The translations under genes were made by a program, and so were the position numbers. Of a DNA stretch of 64,000 bases, positions 27,858-36,589 are shown in pieces. The stretch spans positions 62,001-126,000 of the forward strand of contig NZ_JAUSTY010000006.1 in NCBI RefSeq assembly GCF_030813115.1. Direction: 5' to 3'. Position 1 is the first letter of the stretch. Each line of letters opens with the position of its first letter. This DNA is from Bacillus horti. GTDB taxonomy: Bacteria > Bacillota > Bacilli > Caldalkalibacillales > JCM-10596. The notes beneath the pieces are model-generated. The model was not told where the DNA came from. It saw only the letters and a list, made by a program, of their open reading frames with translations, and did no database searches.

Positions 27858-28869
27858 GTATGAGCAAAGTAAAGATTCACAGCCTATTGTTGAAGCACCT
27901 GCAGCCCCGTTGCTTGAGGTACAGGAATTGAAGAAATATTACTCTATTGATCAAGGATGGTTTAAAAAGAATCTCGAGGTTAAAGCCGTTGATGGCATAT
28001 CCTTCTCCGTATATAAAGGGGAAACCTTTGGTTTGGTAGGTGAAAGTGGATGTGGTAAATCAACAGCTGGTCGAACTATTCTAAAGCTAAATGATCCAAC
28101 AGCTGGTGGCATTTTGTTTGAGGGAGAGGATATCAGTAAGCTCGGCTATGGAGACATGCGTAAGCTACGTAGGAAACTACAAATGGTTTTCCAGGACCCG
28201 TATGCCTCTCTCAATCCGAAAAAGACTATCCGTCAGATTTTAACAGAGCCGCTTCGCGTGCACAATTTATTTACGCCAAAGGAACGCATACAAAAGGCTA
28301 TTGAGATATTAGAAATAGTAGGTTTATCTGAATATCACCTAAATCGTTACCCTCATGAGTTCTCTGGAGGACAAAGACAAAGGATTGGTATTGCTAGGGC
28401 TGTTATTTTACAACCAGAGCTCATCATAGCGGATGAGCCTGTATCTGCCCTAGACGTATCCATACAATCACAGGTGATCAACCTGCTGCTAAAGCTACAG
28501 AAGGAGTTCCAGTTGACGTACATTTTCATTTCTCATGATCTTGGTGTCATCGAGCATATTACAGATCGAGTAGCTGTTATGTATTTAGGCAAGGTTGTTG
28601 AGCTAGCTACAACAGAGGAGATTTTTAGCGATCCTAAGCATCCGTATACGAAGGCGCTATTATCCTCCGTTCCGATTTCTCACCCTGATGAGCAAAAGGA
28701 GCGAATCATTTTGTCTGGAGATGTACCAAGTGCTGTAAAGCCACCACAAGGCTGCTCCTTTCATCCAAGATGTCCAGATTGTATGGAAATTTGTAAAACA
28801 AAGGAGCCAGTAACCGTTCAATTATCTCCAACGCAGTCTGTTTCTTGTCATCTCTATCCGAAAGAGTAA
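27850..28869 (+). CDS. Oligopeptide ABC transporter ATPase, DppF type
   Basis: 339-aa ATPase forming a heterodimer with the DppD-type protein. Walker A GESGCGKST, signature FSGGQRQRI, Walker B LIIADEPVSALDV and C-terminal CSFHPRCPDCMEIC are present. The ATG at 27850 overlaps the dppD stop by eight bases and has AGAGGAGG upstream; a longer frame from 27772 would run deep inside dppD and is unlikely. Confidence 0.93.
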   Translation: MSEYEQSKDSQPIVEAPAAPLLEVQELKKYYSIDQGWFKKNLEVKAVDGISFSVYKGETFGLVGESGCGKSTAGRTILKLNDPTAGGILFEGEDISKLGYGDMRKLRRKLQMVFQDPYASLNPKKTIRQILTEPLRVHNLFTPKERIQKAIEILEIVGLSEYHLNRYPHEFSGGQRQRIGIARAVILQPELIIADEPVSALDVSIQSQVINLLLKLQKEFQLTYIFISHDLGVIEHITDRVAVMYLGKVVELATTEEIFSDPKHPYTKALLSSVPISHPDEQKERIILSGDVPSAVKPPQGCSFHPRCPDCMEICKTKEPVTVQLSPTQSVSCHLYPKE

Positions 28870-28965
28870 TTAAAATGTTGCACTAGAGATTAGTTAAGCT
28901 TTTTACACGCTCAAGCATTTTACATGATCGAAATTAAACCCTAGCTCTGTATAAGGAGGATTACT

Positions 28966-30144
28966 ATGAAACTATCTATTTCTACCGAAGAAATTGCTCA
29001 AAGACAACAGCGTCTTATCACTAAGCTCCAGGAAGAAAAGCTAGATTGTGCCATCCTTTTTAGTGTGACAGATATCTTTTATCTCACAAACTTTCATTTC
29101 AGACCCTCAGAGAGACCCATTTGCCTATTAATTGATCCAAAACAGGAAACTCATTTGTTTGTGCCAATGCTAGAAAAAGAACATGCTCAAGAGTACGCCC
29201 AAGTGAATCATGTCCATGCTTATCCTGAGTATCCAGGGCTACGTCATCCAATGGAGTATCTGAAGGATATCTTGCATGAAAATGGCTATGAAGGAAGAAA
29301 GATAGGCTTAGATGCTTCTGGATATAGCTCAGCGAAAGGGTACCGCGGACCTTCTATTGATCAGCTTCTTACTGCAAAAAGCTTTGATTCGATCTTTGGC
29401 TGGGTAGAGGAAATGAGATTTATCAAGTCAGCAGCAGAAATCGAGCTGATCCAAGAGTCTTGTAGATGGGGCAATTTAGCGCACAGATTGCTACAAAAGT
29501 ATTCTAAAGCAGGGCTCAGTGAGATAGAGATCACAAGTAGAGCAAGTAATGAGGCGACGATGGCGATGATTGAAACGTTAGGATCTGACTATAAGCCACA
29601 CGGGAAGACAGCGTACGCTATATTCAGAGGACAGGTGGGACCTATGTCAGCCTTTCCTCACGCAGTTACTCAGAATATTGTCCTGAAAAAAGGAGATACA
29701 TTAGTGACTGGAGCAGCAGGAGACGTATGGGGCTATCATAGTGAACTGGAGCGAACGATGTTTGTGGAAGAGGTCAGTAAGGAGCAGGAAAAGTACTTTA
29801 ATCTGATGTATGAGGCTCAAGAGGTTGCTTTTAGAGCGATTAAACCCGGTGAGCCGACCTCAGCTGTGGAACAGGCTGTTCAGCAGTTTTGGGTCGATAA
29901 TGGTGTGCAGCAATTAACATCACATCATACTGGACATGCGATCGGATTACTAGGTCATGAAGCACCGTTCTTTGATCTTGGTGATGATACAGTGATGCAG
30001 CCAGGAATGGTATTTACCGTAGAGCCAGGGTTATACGTGCGAGGGCTTGGTGGCTTCCGTCATTCTGATACAGTGGCTGTCACCGAAACAGGCATGACAA
30101 TGCTAACCTACTACCCACGAGATCTAGAATCACTGATTTGTTGA
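28966..30144 (+). CDS. M24 family peptidase-like protein, first of tandem pair
   Basis: 392-aa protein with a creatinase-like N-terminal domain (residues 1-145) and the M24 pita-bread fold (150-390). The His region HHTGHAIGLLGHEAPF and the Glu in FTVEPGLYV are kept, but other metal ligands of Xaa-Pro aminopeptidase are changed: the Asp of the DxG motif is Gly (GAAGDVWGY), the second Asp is Glu (SELERT) and the last Glu is Ser (FRHSD). It may hydrolyse an amide or act with a different metal need. AAGGAGG precedes the ATG, and it follows the importer operon. Confidence 0.85.
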   Translation: MKLSISTEEIAQRQQRLITKLQEEKLDCAILFSVTDIFYLTNFHFRPSERPICLLIDPKQETHLFVPMLEKEHAQEYAQVNHVHAYPEYPGLRHPMEYLKDILHENGYEGRKIGLDASGYSSAKGYRGPSIDQLLTAKSFDSIFGWVEEMRFIKSAAEIELIQESCRWGNLAHRLLQKYSKAGLSEIEITSRASNEATMAMIETLGSDYKPHGKTAYAIFRGQVGPMSAFPHAVTQNIVLKKGDTLVTGAAGDVWGYHSELERTMFVEEVSKEQEKYFNLMYEAQEVAFRAIKPGEPTSAVEQAVQQFWVDNGVQQLTSHHTGHAIGLLGHEAPFFDLGDDTVMQPGMVFTVEPGLYVRGLGGFRHSDTVAVTETGMTMLTYYPRDLESLIC

Positions 30145-30259
30145 TGGTCGGATATATTCAAGTCGATGTAGATACCTAGACAAGTATATCTAATATTAAT
30201 TAGCTTTTTGAAGACGCAGTCTTACAGAAAAGAAAACAATAGAAGGAGGATGACTGGCT

Positions 30260-31441
30260 ATGCTTCTTTCCATATCCAAAGAGGAAATGCTAACAAGACA
30301 AAAGAGATTACATGAGGAGTTGGAGAAAAGGGGAATTGAGGCTGCAATTTTGTTTAGTGTGACGGATATCTTTTACTTAACAGGCTTTCATTTTCATCCA
30401 ACTGAAAGACCTATGGGTATGTTTATTGATCCTCAAAAGAAGGTTCATTTATTTGTACCTGCCCTTGAGCATGAGCACGCTGAAGAATTCGCTTCTGTAG
30501 ATAGCGTACATTCTTATCCTGAGTATCCCGGACTTAAGCACCCTATGGAGTACTTAAAAGAAGCGCTCATTGAATCTGGCTTTCAGGGGAAAACGGTGGG
30601 CTATGACTCAGATGGATACGGCTCTCCACAGGGGTATCGGGGTCCAAGTGTAAGCTCCTTTCTGGATGCAGGCGAATTTATATCGGTACACGGAGTTGTT
30701 GAAGAATTAAGGATGATTAAGTCTGTACAGGAAATTCAGTTGATTAAAGAGTCCTGCCGCTGGGCCAATTTAGCACATCGTCTTCTTCACAAATATTCGA
30801 AGGCAGGATTAAATGAAACAGAAATAACGAGTCGTGCTTCTACAGAAGCCACGTTAATGATGATCGAGACACTCGGTCAGGATTACAAGCCTCATGGCAG
30901 TCCAGCTCATGCTTTCTTTCGGGGACAAATTGGAGAAATGTCTGCCATTCCTCACGCAGTCACTCAAAATGCTAGGCTTAGAGTGGGGGATACCCTAGTC
31001 ACTCAAGCACACGCTGACGTTTGGGGATACAAGAGTGAGCTAGAGAGAACAATGTTTGTAGAAGAATACAGTAGGGAGCAGGAAAAGTACTTTAAACTGA
31101 TGTATGAAGCCCAAGAGATTGCCTTTCAAGCGATCAAGCCTGGCGAAGTTATGTCCACAGTAGAGAAAGCTGTGCAGCAGTATTTCTCAGAAAACGGGGT
31201 GCTAGATTTAACCCTGCACCATTCAGGTCATGCGATAGGACTTTTGGGTCATGAAGCTCCATTCTTTGATTTAGGAGATCAAACAGTGATTCAGGAGGGA
31301 ATGGTATTTACCATAGAGCCTGGTCTATATGTGAAGGGCGTAGGAGGATTTAGACATTCAGATACAGTAGTAGTGACGAAATCTGGTATAGAAAGATTAA
31401 CCTATTACCCTAGAGACATCGAGTCGCTAGTTTGTCATTAA
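30260..31441 (+). CDS. M24 family peptidase-like protein, second of tandem pair
   Basis: 393-aa close paralogue of the preceding gene (well over half of aligned residues identical by eye), so a tandem duplication. It has the same departures from canonical M24 ligands: the first Asp position is Gln (QAHADVWGY), then SELERT and FRHSD. The HHSGHAIGLLGHEAPF and TIEPGLY motifs remain. Own RBS AAGGAGGATG. Presumably acts on imported peptides or amides; the two copies may differ in specificity. Confidence 0.85.
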   Translation: MLLSISKEEMLTRQKRLHEELEKRGIEAAILFSVTDIFYLTGFHFHPTERPMGMFIDPQKKVHLFVPALEHEHAEEFASVDSVHSYPEYPGLKHPMEYLKEALIESGFQGKTVGYDSDGYGSPQGYRGPSVSSFLDAGEFISVHGVVEELRMIKSVQEIQLIKESCRWANLAHRLLHKYSKAGLNETEITSRASTEATLMMIETLGQDYKPHGSPAHAFFRGQIGEMSAIPHAVTQNARLRVGDTLVTQAHADVWGYKSELERTMFVEEYSREQEKYFKLMYEAQEIAFQAIKPGEVMSTVEKAVQQYFSENGVLDLTLHHSGHAIGLLGHEAPFFDLGDQTVIQEGMVFTIEPGLYVKGVGGFRHSDTVVVTKSGIERLTYYPRDIESLVCH

Positions 31442-31447
31442 GGATTC

Positions 31448-31656
31448 AACCCTCAGCTTCCTGTCCGAGAGGGAGACAATGTGTTTATTTATTTTTCTAG
31501 CTTCACTGATGAAGATGCCTATGAAAATCACCTAACCGCTTTGGAAAAATCTAAGCGATGGCATGGAGAGATAAAAAAACATTGGAAGGATATCTTAAAG
31601 GATCGCCTGATATAAAGAAGCTATCTCCTACATCACGCTCACACCTACGAGGTTGA
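31448..31656 (+). pseudogene. Remnant of a NIPSNAP/ABM-like protein gene
   Basis: An open stretch without start codon reads NPQLPVREGDNVFIYFSSFT and continues to KDILKDR, then stops at 31613-31615; the adjacent frame continues as SPDIKKLSPTSRSHLRG to 31656. The pattern resembles the C-terminal half of NIPSNAP-like proteins (HLTALEKSKRW, LSPTSRS). It is 5'-truncated and frameshifted, so decayed. Confidence 0.6.
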
Positions 31657-31680
31657 TATGCTCTCCAATGAATATAAACA

Positions 31681-31723
31681 AAAAGCCTAACTTCTTAGCT
31701 ATCCGTTAAGAAATTAGGCTTTC
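31681..31723. terminator. Bidirectional terminator
   Basis: AAAGCCTAACTTCTTA and TAAGAAATTAGGCTTT pair with one mismatch; A and T runs on both sides. It separates the decayed plus-strand remnant from the DinB gene on the minus strand. Confidence 0.8.
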
Positions 31724-31732
31724 CTCTTAGGG

Positions 31733-32206
31733 TTACGACAAAGTCCACTTTCCTTGCTCTCTTAGAAGAATAACAATCTGACCAAGATGAAACGCATCGT
31801 GAGTAGACCAGTTAGCCAAATACTGGCTTATCTCCAGTTCTTCTAACTGAGTATCCGTAGTGTTTGATAAAGCTTCCTTTAACTCATTATACAGATTGCC
31901 AGTATAATCTAAAGTTTCTTGCCATCCTACTAGGTCATTAGAATCCCCGTGGTTTTTAAATGTTTCTTCATTTGTTTTGACTAGAGTTCTTTCTTTTTTT
32001 TGACCGGTAATCTTTTCTAAAATGTTCTCATTGTAGTAATTCATGTGATGAAGAATTTGCCAAATTGAGTTTCCTCCATGCTCTGGCTGCCAAGCGGCTT
32101 CCTTTACTGTGACTTGTTCCAATACCTGAAAAACAGTTGGAAACCAACTATACTTTTCCCAAGTTGATACCCTTTGATCGATTAAAAACTGAACGTTAGA
32201 ATACAT
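31733..32206 (-). CDS. DinB family protein
   Basis: 157-aa four-helix-bundle protein of the DinB/YfiT metal-binding superfamily. Probable metal-ligand histidines occur in LHHMNYYNE and in the C-terminal THDAFHLGQIVILLRE. Members include thiol-transferases and stress-induced proteins; the role here is unknown. Monocistronic with AAAGGAGG before the ATG. Confidence 0.88.
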   Translation of the reverse strand: MYSNVQFLIDQRVSTWEKYSWFPTVFQVLEQVTVKEAAWQPEHGGNSIWQILHHMNYYNENILEKITGQKKERTLVKTNEETFKNHGDSNDLVGWQETLDYTGNLYNELKEALSNTTDTQLEELEISQYLANWSTHDAFHLGQIVILLREQGKWTLS

Positions 32207-32402
32207 GTGTCATCCTCCTTTAATTATTGCTTAGGATAGTTTAAGGCAAGTAGCAAACTTATTTTTCTAGTGATAGACTAGAAGAAATAGGTATGTGAAT
32301 AAATATGCTTGAACAATGTAATACTTACCTTGTAACTACTTAATATTATTTAAATAGTTACATGCATTTTAACACAGTAGATTTCAAAGGGTCAACGAAT
32401 TA

Positions 32403-32972
32403 ATGGAGGAAATGAATGTGGAAATGACATGGCTGACTTTTATAAATAGCTTCTGGACTGATTGGCGTGGAAGAGACAAAGGGAGGGATCGCTTGGAGGA
32501 AGAAGAGTGGTTTCGAACCTTTTTAGAGAAAGGTAATATTAAGCTTAATGAACCCTATACTTCCGAGCTTGTTGAGGATTTAAAGCATGTACGACATGAA
32601 ATGAGTGAGGTTGTTAGGAGATTAGTTAATGAAGAGCTGATACGAAAAGAAGATATGTTAAAAATGAATCAATGGTTAGCCCAAGGGACATATATAAGAC
32701 AAATCGAACAAAAGGAAAATCAATTTGAGCTTATTACCTTGCCCTTAGATTCCAGTTTAGCTCAGCTTAAGGCTCAGATTATAGCTTCCTTTGTAGAAGC
32801 TTTAGTTGAAGGACAATACAAACGAATAAAAATCTGTGACAATCCAGACTGTAGATGGGTGTATTATGATACAACCAAAAACAGATCGAAGCGCTTTTGT
32901 GATGATAAAACATGTGGGAATTTAATGAAGGTTCGCCGCCACCGTGCACAAAAGAAAGCGTCTGACTTATAG
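32403..32972 (+). CDS. CGNR zinc finger / ABATE domain protein
   Basis: 189-aa probable transcriptional regulator. The C-terminal CGNR zinc finger is clear: CDNPDCRWVYYDTTKNR, then RFCDDKTCGNLMKVRRHR, with four cysteines to bind zinc. The N-terminal 120 residues are a helical ABATE-like sensor domain, shorter than usual. It precedes the unknown protein at 32996 by 23 bp, so the two are probably co-transcribed. Confidence 0.85.
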   Translation: MEEMNVEMTWLTFINSFWTDWRGRDKGRDRLEEEEWFRTFLEKGNIKLNEPYTSELVEDLKHVRHEMSEVVRRLVNEELIRKEDMLKMNQWLAQGTYIRQIEQKENQFELITLPLDSSLAQLKAQIIASFVEALVEGQYKRIKICDNPDCRWVYYDTTKNRSKRFCDDKTCGNLMKVRRHRAQKKASDL

Positions 32973-32995
32973 TATGAATTCTGAGAGGAGGAAAC

Positions 32996-34153
32996 ATGAA
33001 ACGTATTTCTAGAGAATCAGATAACCAAAAGGCGGCTCAAAAGACTAGTAGACCTACTCCCATATCTCAGAAAGATCCAACATTTATTACGTTACAGAGA
33101 ACCATTGGTAATCGAGCTGTATTGCAATTTATTAATGGTCTAACAAGCGAGGTAAAAACAGTTCAGCTTGAACAAGGGAGCAAAACACAGTCATATAACC
33201 AAAGACCAGATGTGATTCAGAGAAAGTTTACATTTAATATTGATAAAGAAAATCTAACTGTAAAAGATGCTGAGTATGTAAGAGACAAAGGTACCAAATA
33301 CCTTTCGAGTAACAAAGACTATAAACACACTACAGCCGACAGTGTGAAACAAGATATGTGGCTAGGTATGAACGGAATGCATATCACTGATTTTTGCAAG
33401 CGATTGATCGAAATATGTGATCAATATACTGAGTTACCTGGAATGAATTTATTGGATGCACATCCATTAACTCATGCTGAGCCTGCAGAAATTCCCATGA
33501 ACTTAATTCTTGCTGAGAATTTCGATCTATTTACTGATTCTAAAGCTTCTATTGAAAAATTAAGTAATGAACTACGACCTTATATTACAGAGTTTAATAC
33601 ATTGGATGTGTCAGAAAGAAAAGTAGCAGCTTTTAACATGTGGAGCATATCAACTGATCTTATTAGAAGTATGGAAGCTTTCCGTGATCTCATGCCTTTA
33701 GTCAATGTGGTTTCTGGCATTCAAAAACGAGGGCAGGAAAAAGAAGCTCTAGAAATTTTACATGGGAAACGCTCTGGTACTAAATTGAATGCTCTTTGGT
33801 TGCTTTTTGATTTTGCAGCTATAAATGAAATGATTTCAGAAATGGAAAATGAAGACGAAATAAAGGAGGCGATTTCTGATGCGATACCTTGGCTTGAAAT
33901 TGAACTCCTAAAATCACATATGGATTTTTTGGAAATGCCATTTACTCCTGAAAATATTGTCAATTACATCGCTGCAACCATGCTTGGTAATCATATTAAC
34001 CTTGTTAAGATCAGTTATCCTGAGGCTGCTACTGAGGCAAACATCGAAGACAAAACGGTGATGATGGACGTACTTAATCAGAATGATGTCGCTATTAACA
34101 AAGAATTAGTAATTCATATCATGCAAGAAATTGGAACTTTTAAAGCAAACTAA
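32996..34153 (+). CDS. Orphan protein with eCIS/polymorphic-toxin-like leader
   Basis: 385-aa protein of unknown function. The leader contains TLQRTIGNRAVLQFI near residue 30 and VIQRKFTFN near residue 75; LQRxIGNxAV followed by a VIQRK-type motif recurs in proteins associated with extracellular contractile injection systems and in DUF4157 or polymorphic-toxin proteins. The remaining 300 residues are mainly helical with conserved-looking HPLTHAEPAEIP and no catalytic motif I recognise. No signal peptide or membrane helix. GAGAGGAGG precedes the ATG. Upstream is a CGNR regulator; no injection-system genes are nearby. Confidence 0.75.
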   Translation: MKRISRESDNQKAAQKTSRPTPISQKDPTFITLQRTIGNRAVLQFINGLTSEVKTVQLEQGSKTQSYNQRPDVIQRKFTFNIDKENLTVKDAEYVRDKGTKYLSSNKDYKHTTADSVKQDMWLGMNGMHITDFCKRLIEICDQYTELPGMNLLDAHPLTHAEPAEIPMNLILAENFDLFTDSKASIEKLSNELRPYITEFNTLDVSERKVAAFNMWSISTDLIRSMEAFRDLMPLVNVVSGIQKRGQEKEALEILHGKRSGTKLNALWLLFDFAAINEMISEMENEDEIKEAISDAIPWLEIELLKSHMDFLEMPFTPENIVNYIAATMLGNHINLVKISYPEAATEANIEDKTVMMDVLNQNDVAINKELVIHIMQEIGTFKAN

Positions 34154-34203
34154 GATTAACCGTATGAGGATCGGCCAGCACCTTTCATTTAATTGTGAGC
34201 TTC

Positions 34204-34260
34204 TTGACGAAACCTCCACAGAATAATATACTATCTAAATGGTTAACCAAGTTAACTATT
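34204..34260 (+). promoter_or_regulatory. MFS-marR promoter with MarR-type palindrome
   Basis: -35 TTGACG (34204-34209), 17-bp spacer, -10 TATACT (34227-34232). A palindrome GTTAAC-CAA-GTTAAC (34242-34256), extended to 10-bp arms with one mismatch (34238-34260), covers the expected start point. Probably the operator for the MarR protein at 35946. Confidence 0.65.
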
Positions 34261-34332
34261 CGCCTTTCAAAAAATTAAAGTATCTTATATGCAAAAATAA
34301 ACTTGATGAAGGGTAAGTGGAGGAGAAGGAAT

Positions 34333-35934
34333 ATGGAGCATCTTGATCAAAAGAAAAAAATATCCATAATGCTAGCGATTATGGCTGCTATGCTTTTTGC
34401 TGCATTAAATCAAACGATTGTAGGAACAGCATTGCCTAAAATAGTTGGTGAATTAGGTGGATTCGAATATTACAGCTGGGTTTTTACCAGCTTTATGCTG
34501 GCTTCTAGTGTAACGGCTATTTTAGTTGGGAAGCTATCTGATACGTATGGGCGTAAGCCTTTTATTTTGATTGGAATCGGTATTTTTATTGTAGGTTCTT
34601 TTTTATGTGGTTTATCTGAAAATATTATCGAATTGATTATATATAGAGGGGTACAAGGCTTTGGGGGAGGCATGATTATGTCCACTGCCTTTACTGCTGT
34701 AGGAGACTTGTTTTCTCCAAGGGAACGCGGACGCTGGCAAGGAATCATGAGTGGGGTCTTCGGTCTTGCAAGTGTATTTGGTCCAACTCTTGGTGGGTAC
34801 ATCGTTGATCATACTCATTGGAAATGGGTTTTTTGGGTTTTCTTACCTGTAGGAATTATAGCTTTTGCCATGATTTTCTGGCTATTTCCATCTATCAAGA
34901 GGACTGAGAAAGTTCCAATTGATTATTTAGGATCACTATTTTTAACCTTGACCATAGTTCCATTGTTGCTAGCCTTTTCGTGGGCAGGATCAAGGTATGA
35001 TTGGGCTTCTACCGAAATATTAGGTCTGTTTTGTGCTGCAGCCGTTGCTTTGATTTTATTTATTGTTGCGGAAAGAAAGGCTAAGAGTCCCGTTGTTCCT
35101 CTATCTTTATTCAAGAATGGAATCTTCACTATTTCAAATGCAGTAGGTTTAATTTTGGGTGCTGGGATGTTTGGAGCTATTATGTATATGCCATTTTTTG
35201 TGCAGGGAGTTATGGGAACCTCGGCTACTCAATCTGGATTTATCATGATGCCTATGACATTAGCCATGGTATTAGCGAGTACCATCGGTGGACAGTTAAT
35301 CACCAAAACGGGTAAATATAAGCTTATTGCTCTAACTGGCTTGCTTACTATGGCTGTGGGAATGTACTTATTATCACTAATGACTGCTGCTACTTCAGTG
35401 CCTGTAGCTGTTCTATTTATCATTATTGTAGGGTTTGGTCTAGGCTTGGCATTCCCTGTCTTTACTTTGACGGTGCAGAATGCTGTAGACCAAAAGCTGC
35501 TAGGTGTTGCCACAGCATCTACTCAATTGTTTAGACAATTAGGTGGTACGATTGGGGTAGCTATTTTAGGAACGATTATGAATGCTAGGATGAATAGTAA
35601 AATTGGAGAGCTGATGGAGCAAAACCAAGGAGCTTTACCTACGGATCCCGAAGTATTAGAAACTTTGGAATTTTTACAGGATCCACAGGTATTAATGGAT
35701 CATCAAAAAGTTGATGAATTTCTTCTTTCGATTCCACAAGAACTACAACTTATTGTGCAAGATATGCTAAACTTAATGAAGGATGCCCTTAGCTTTTCTC
35801 TAACAGGAGTATTTTTCATTGGAAGTATTATTATGCTTAGCGCGTTTATTCTAACGTTCTTATTAAAGGAGATTCCTTTACGTACATCCAATCAGGCTCC
35901 GGCGAAAGACGAGGCGAGTCAAGGAACTGAATAA
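34333..35934 (+). CDS. DHA2 family MFS drug exporter (14 helices)
   Basis: 533-aa proton-driven multidrug exporter of the EmrB/QacA type with about 14 membrane helices. Family marks are the N-terminal LNQTIVGTALPKIVGELGG, motif A GKLSDTYGRKPF and motif C-like GVFGLASVFGPTLGGYIVD. The ATG at 34333 has AGGAGAAGGA upstream; an ATG 30 bases earlier adds a basic stretch and is less likely. Co-transcribed with marR. Confidence 0.92.
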   Translation: MEHLDQKKKISIMLAIMAAMLFAALNQTIVGTALPKIVGELGGFEYYSWVFTSFMLASSVTAILVGKLSDTYGRKPFILIGIGIFIVGSFLCGLSENIIELIIYRGVQGFGGGMIMSTAFTAVGDLFSPRERGRWQGIMSGVFGLASVFGPTLGGYIVDHTHWKWVFWVFLPVGIIAFAMIFWLFPSIKRTEKVPIDYLGSLFLTLTIVPLLLAFSWAGSRYDWASTEILGLFCAAAVALILFIVAERKAKSPVVPLSLFKNGIFTISNAVGLILGAGMFGAIMYMPFFVQGVMGTSATQSGFIMMPMTLAMVLASTIGGQLITKTGKYKLIALTGLLTMAVGMYLLSLMTAATSVPVAVLFIIIVGFGLGLAFPVFTLTVQNAVDQKLLGVATASTQLFRQLGGTIGVAILGTIMNARMNSKIGELMEQNQGALPTDPEVLETLEFLQDPQVLMDHQKVDEFLLSIPQELQLIVQDMLNLMKDALSFSLTGVFFIGSIIMLSAFILTFLLKEIPLRTSNQAPAKDEASQGTE

Positions 35935-35945
35935 CAAGAGGACGG

Positions 35946-36386
35946 ATGAGTATGGAGAATAGAGAAGAGCTTATAACAGAGATTGATCTGTTAACCATTC
36001 AAATGAATAAGCGTTTTAAACAGGCTATGACAGAGCTTTTTAAGGGTGAGTTAACGTTAACAGAGTATATCTTTCTGAAATACCTGTTGAATAATGGACC
36101 TTCAAGGCCTTCAGATGCAGCAGCTGTTTTTGAGGTTTCTTTGGCACATGTCACTTCAATGTGTGATCGACTCGTTAAAAAAAGCTTAATATATAGAGAG
36201 CGGACAGAAGCAGATCGAAGAACGATTGAAATTGGCCTTAGTGAGGAAGGTAAGGCTATTATAGAAAAGTTTACAAAGATAAAAAGAGAGTTTTTGACGA
36301 CTCTGTATCAAGACTTATCAGATGAAGAATTAACTCAGCTCATTTTTATCATGAAAAAGGTTAATGATTCTTTTGAAAAAAGATAA
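35946..36386 (+). CDS. MarR family transcriptional regulator
   Basis: 146-aa winged-helix regulator. The recognition helix region RPSDAAAVFEVSLAHVTSMC and the wing KSLIYRERTEADRRTIEIGL are typical. It begins 11 bases after the exporter stop, hence one operon, and is expected to repress it through the palindrome before the exporter until a drug or phenolic ligand binds. Confidence 0.93.
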   Translation: MSMENREELITEIDLLTIQMNKRFKQAMTELFKGELTLTEYIFLKYLLNNGPSRPSDAAAVFEVSLAHVTSMCDRLVKKSLIYRERTEADRRTIEIGLSEEGKAIIEKFTKIKREFLTTLYQDLSDEELTQLIFIMKKVNDSFEKR

Positions 36387-36419
36387 AAAGATGTAATCAG
36401 ATAGTACTTATATCATATA

Positions 36420-36464
36420 AAGCTCAAATTCTTAACAGTTCTGCTGAGAGTTTGGGCTTTTTTG
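36420..36464 (+). terminator. Terminator after marR
   Basis: AAGCTCAAATTCTT pairs with GAGTTTGGGCTTTTTT across a loop, followed by a T run; ends the MFS-marR operon. Confidence 0.75.
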
Positions 36465-36589
36465 AACCTTTATAGATAAACACCTATAGCAATCATAAAC
36501 CAAAGTCAAATCCGACAAAAATCAAGTACGAATGATCGGGAACAAGCTTTTAACAGGAGATAGAATCGTTAGTGAGAGGAGGAGATACA

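Noticed and set aside
34470-35891. Several minus-strand frames inside the MFS exporter
   Set aside because: They are shadows of a clear transporter gene, with no ribosome sites or family match.
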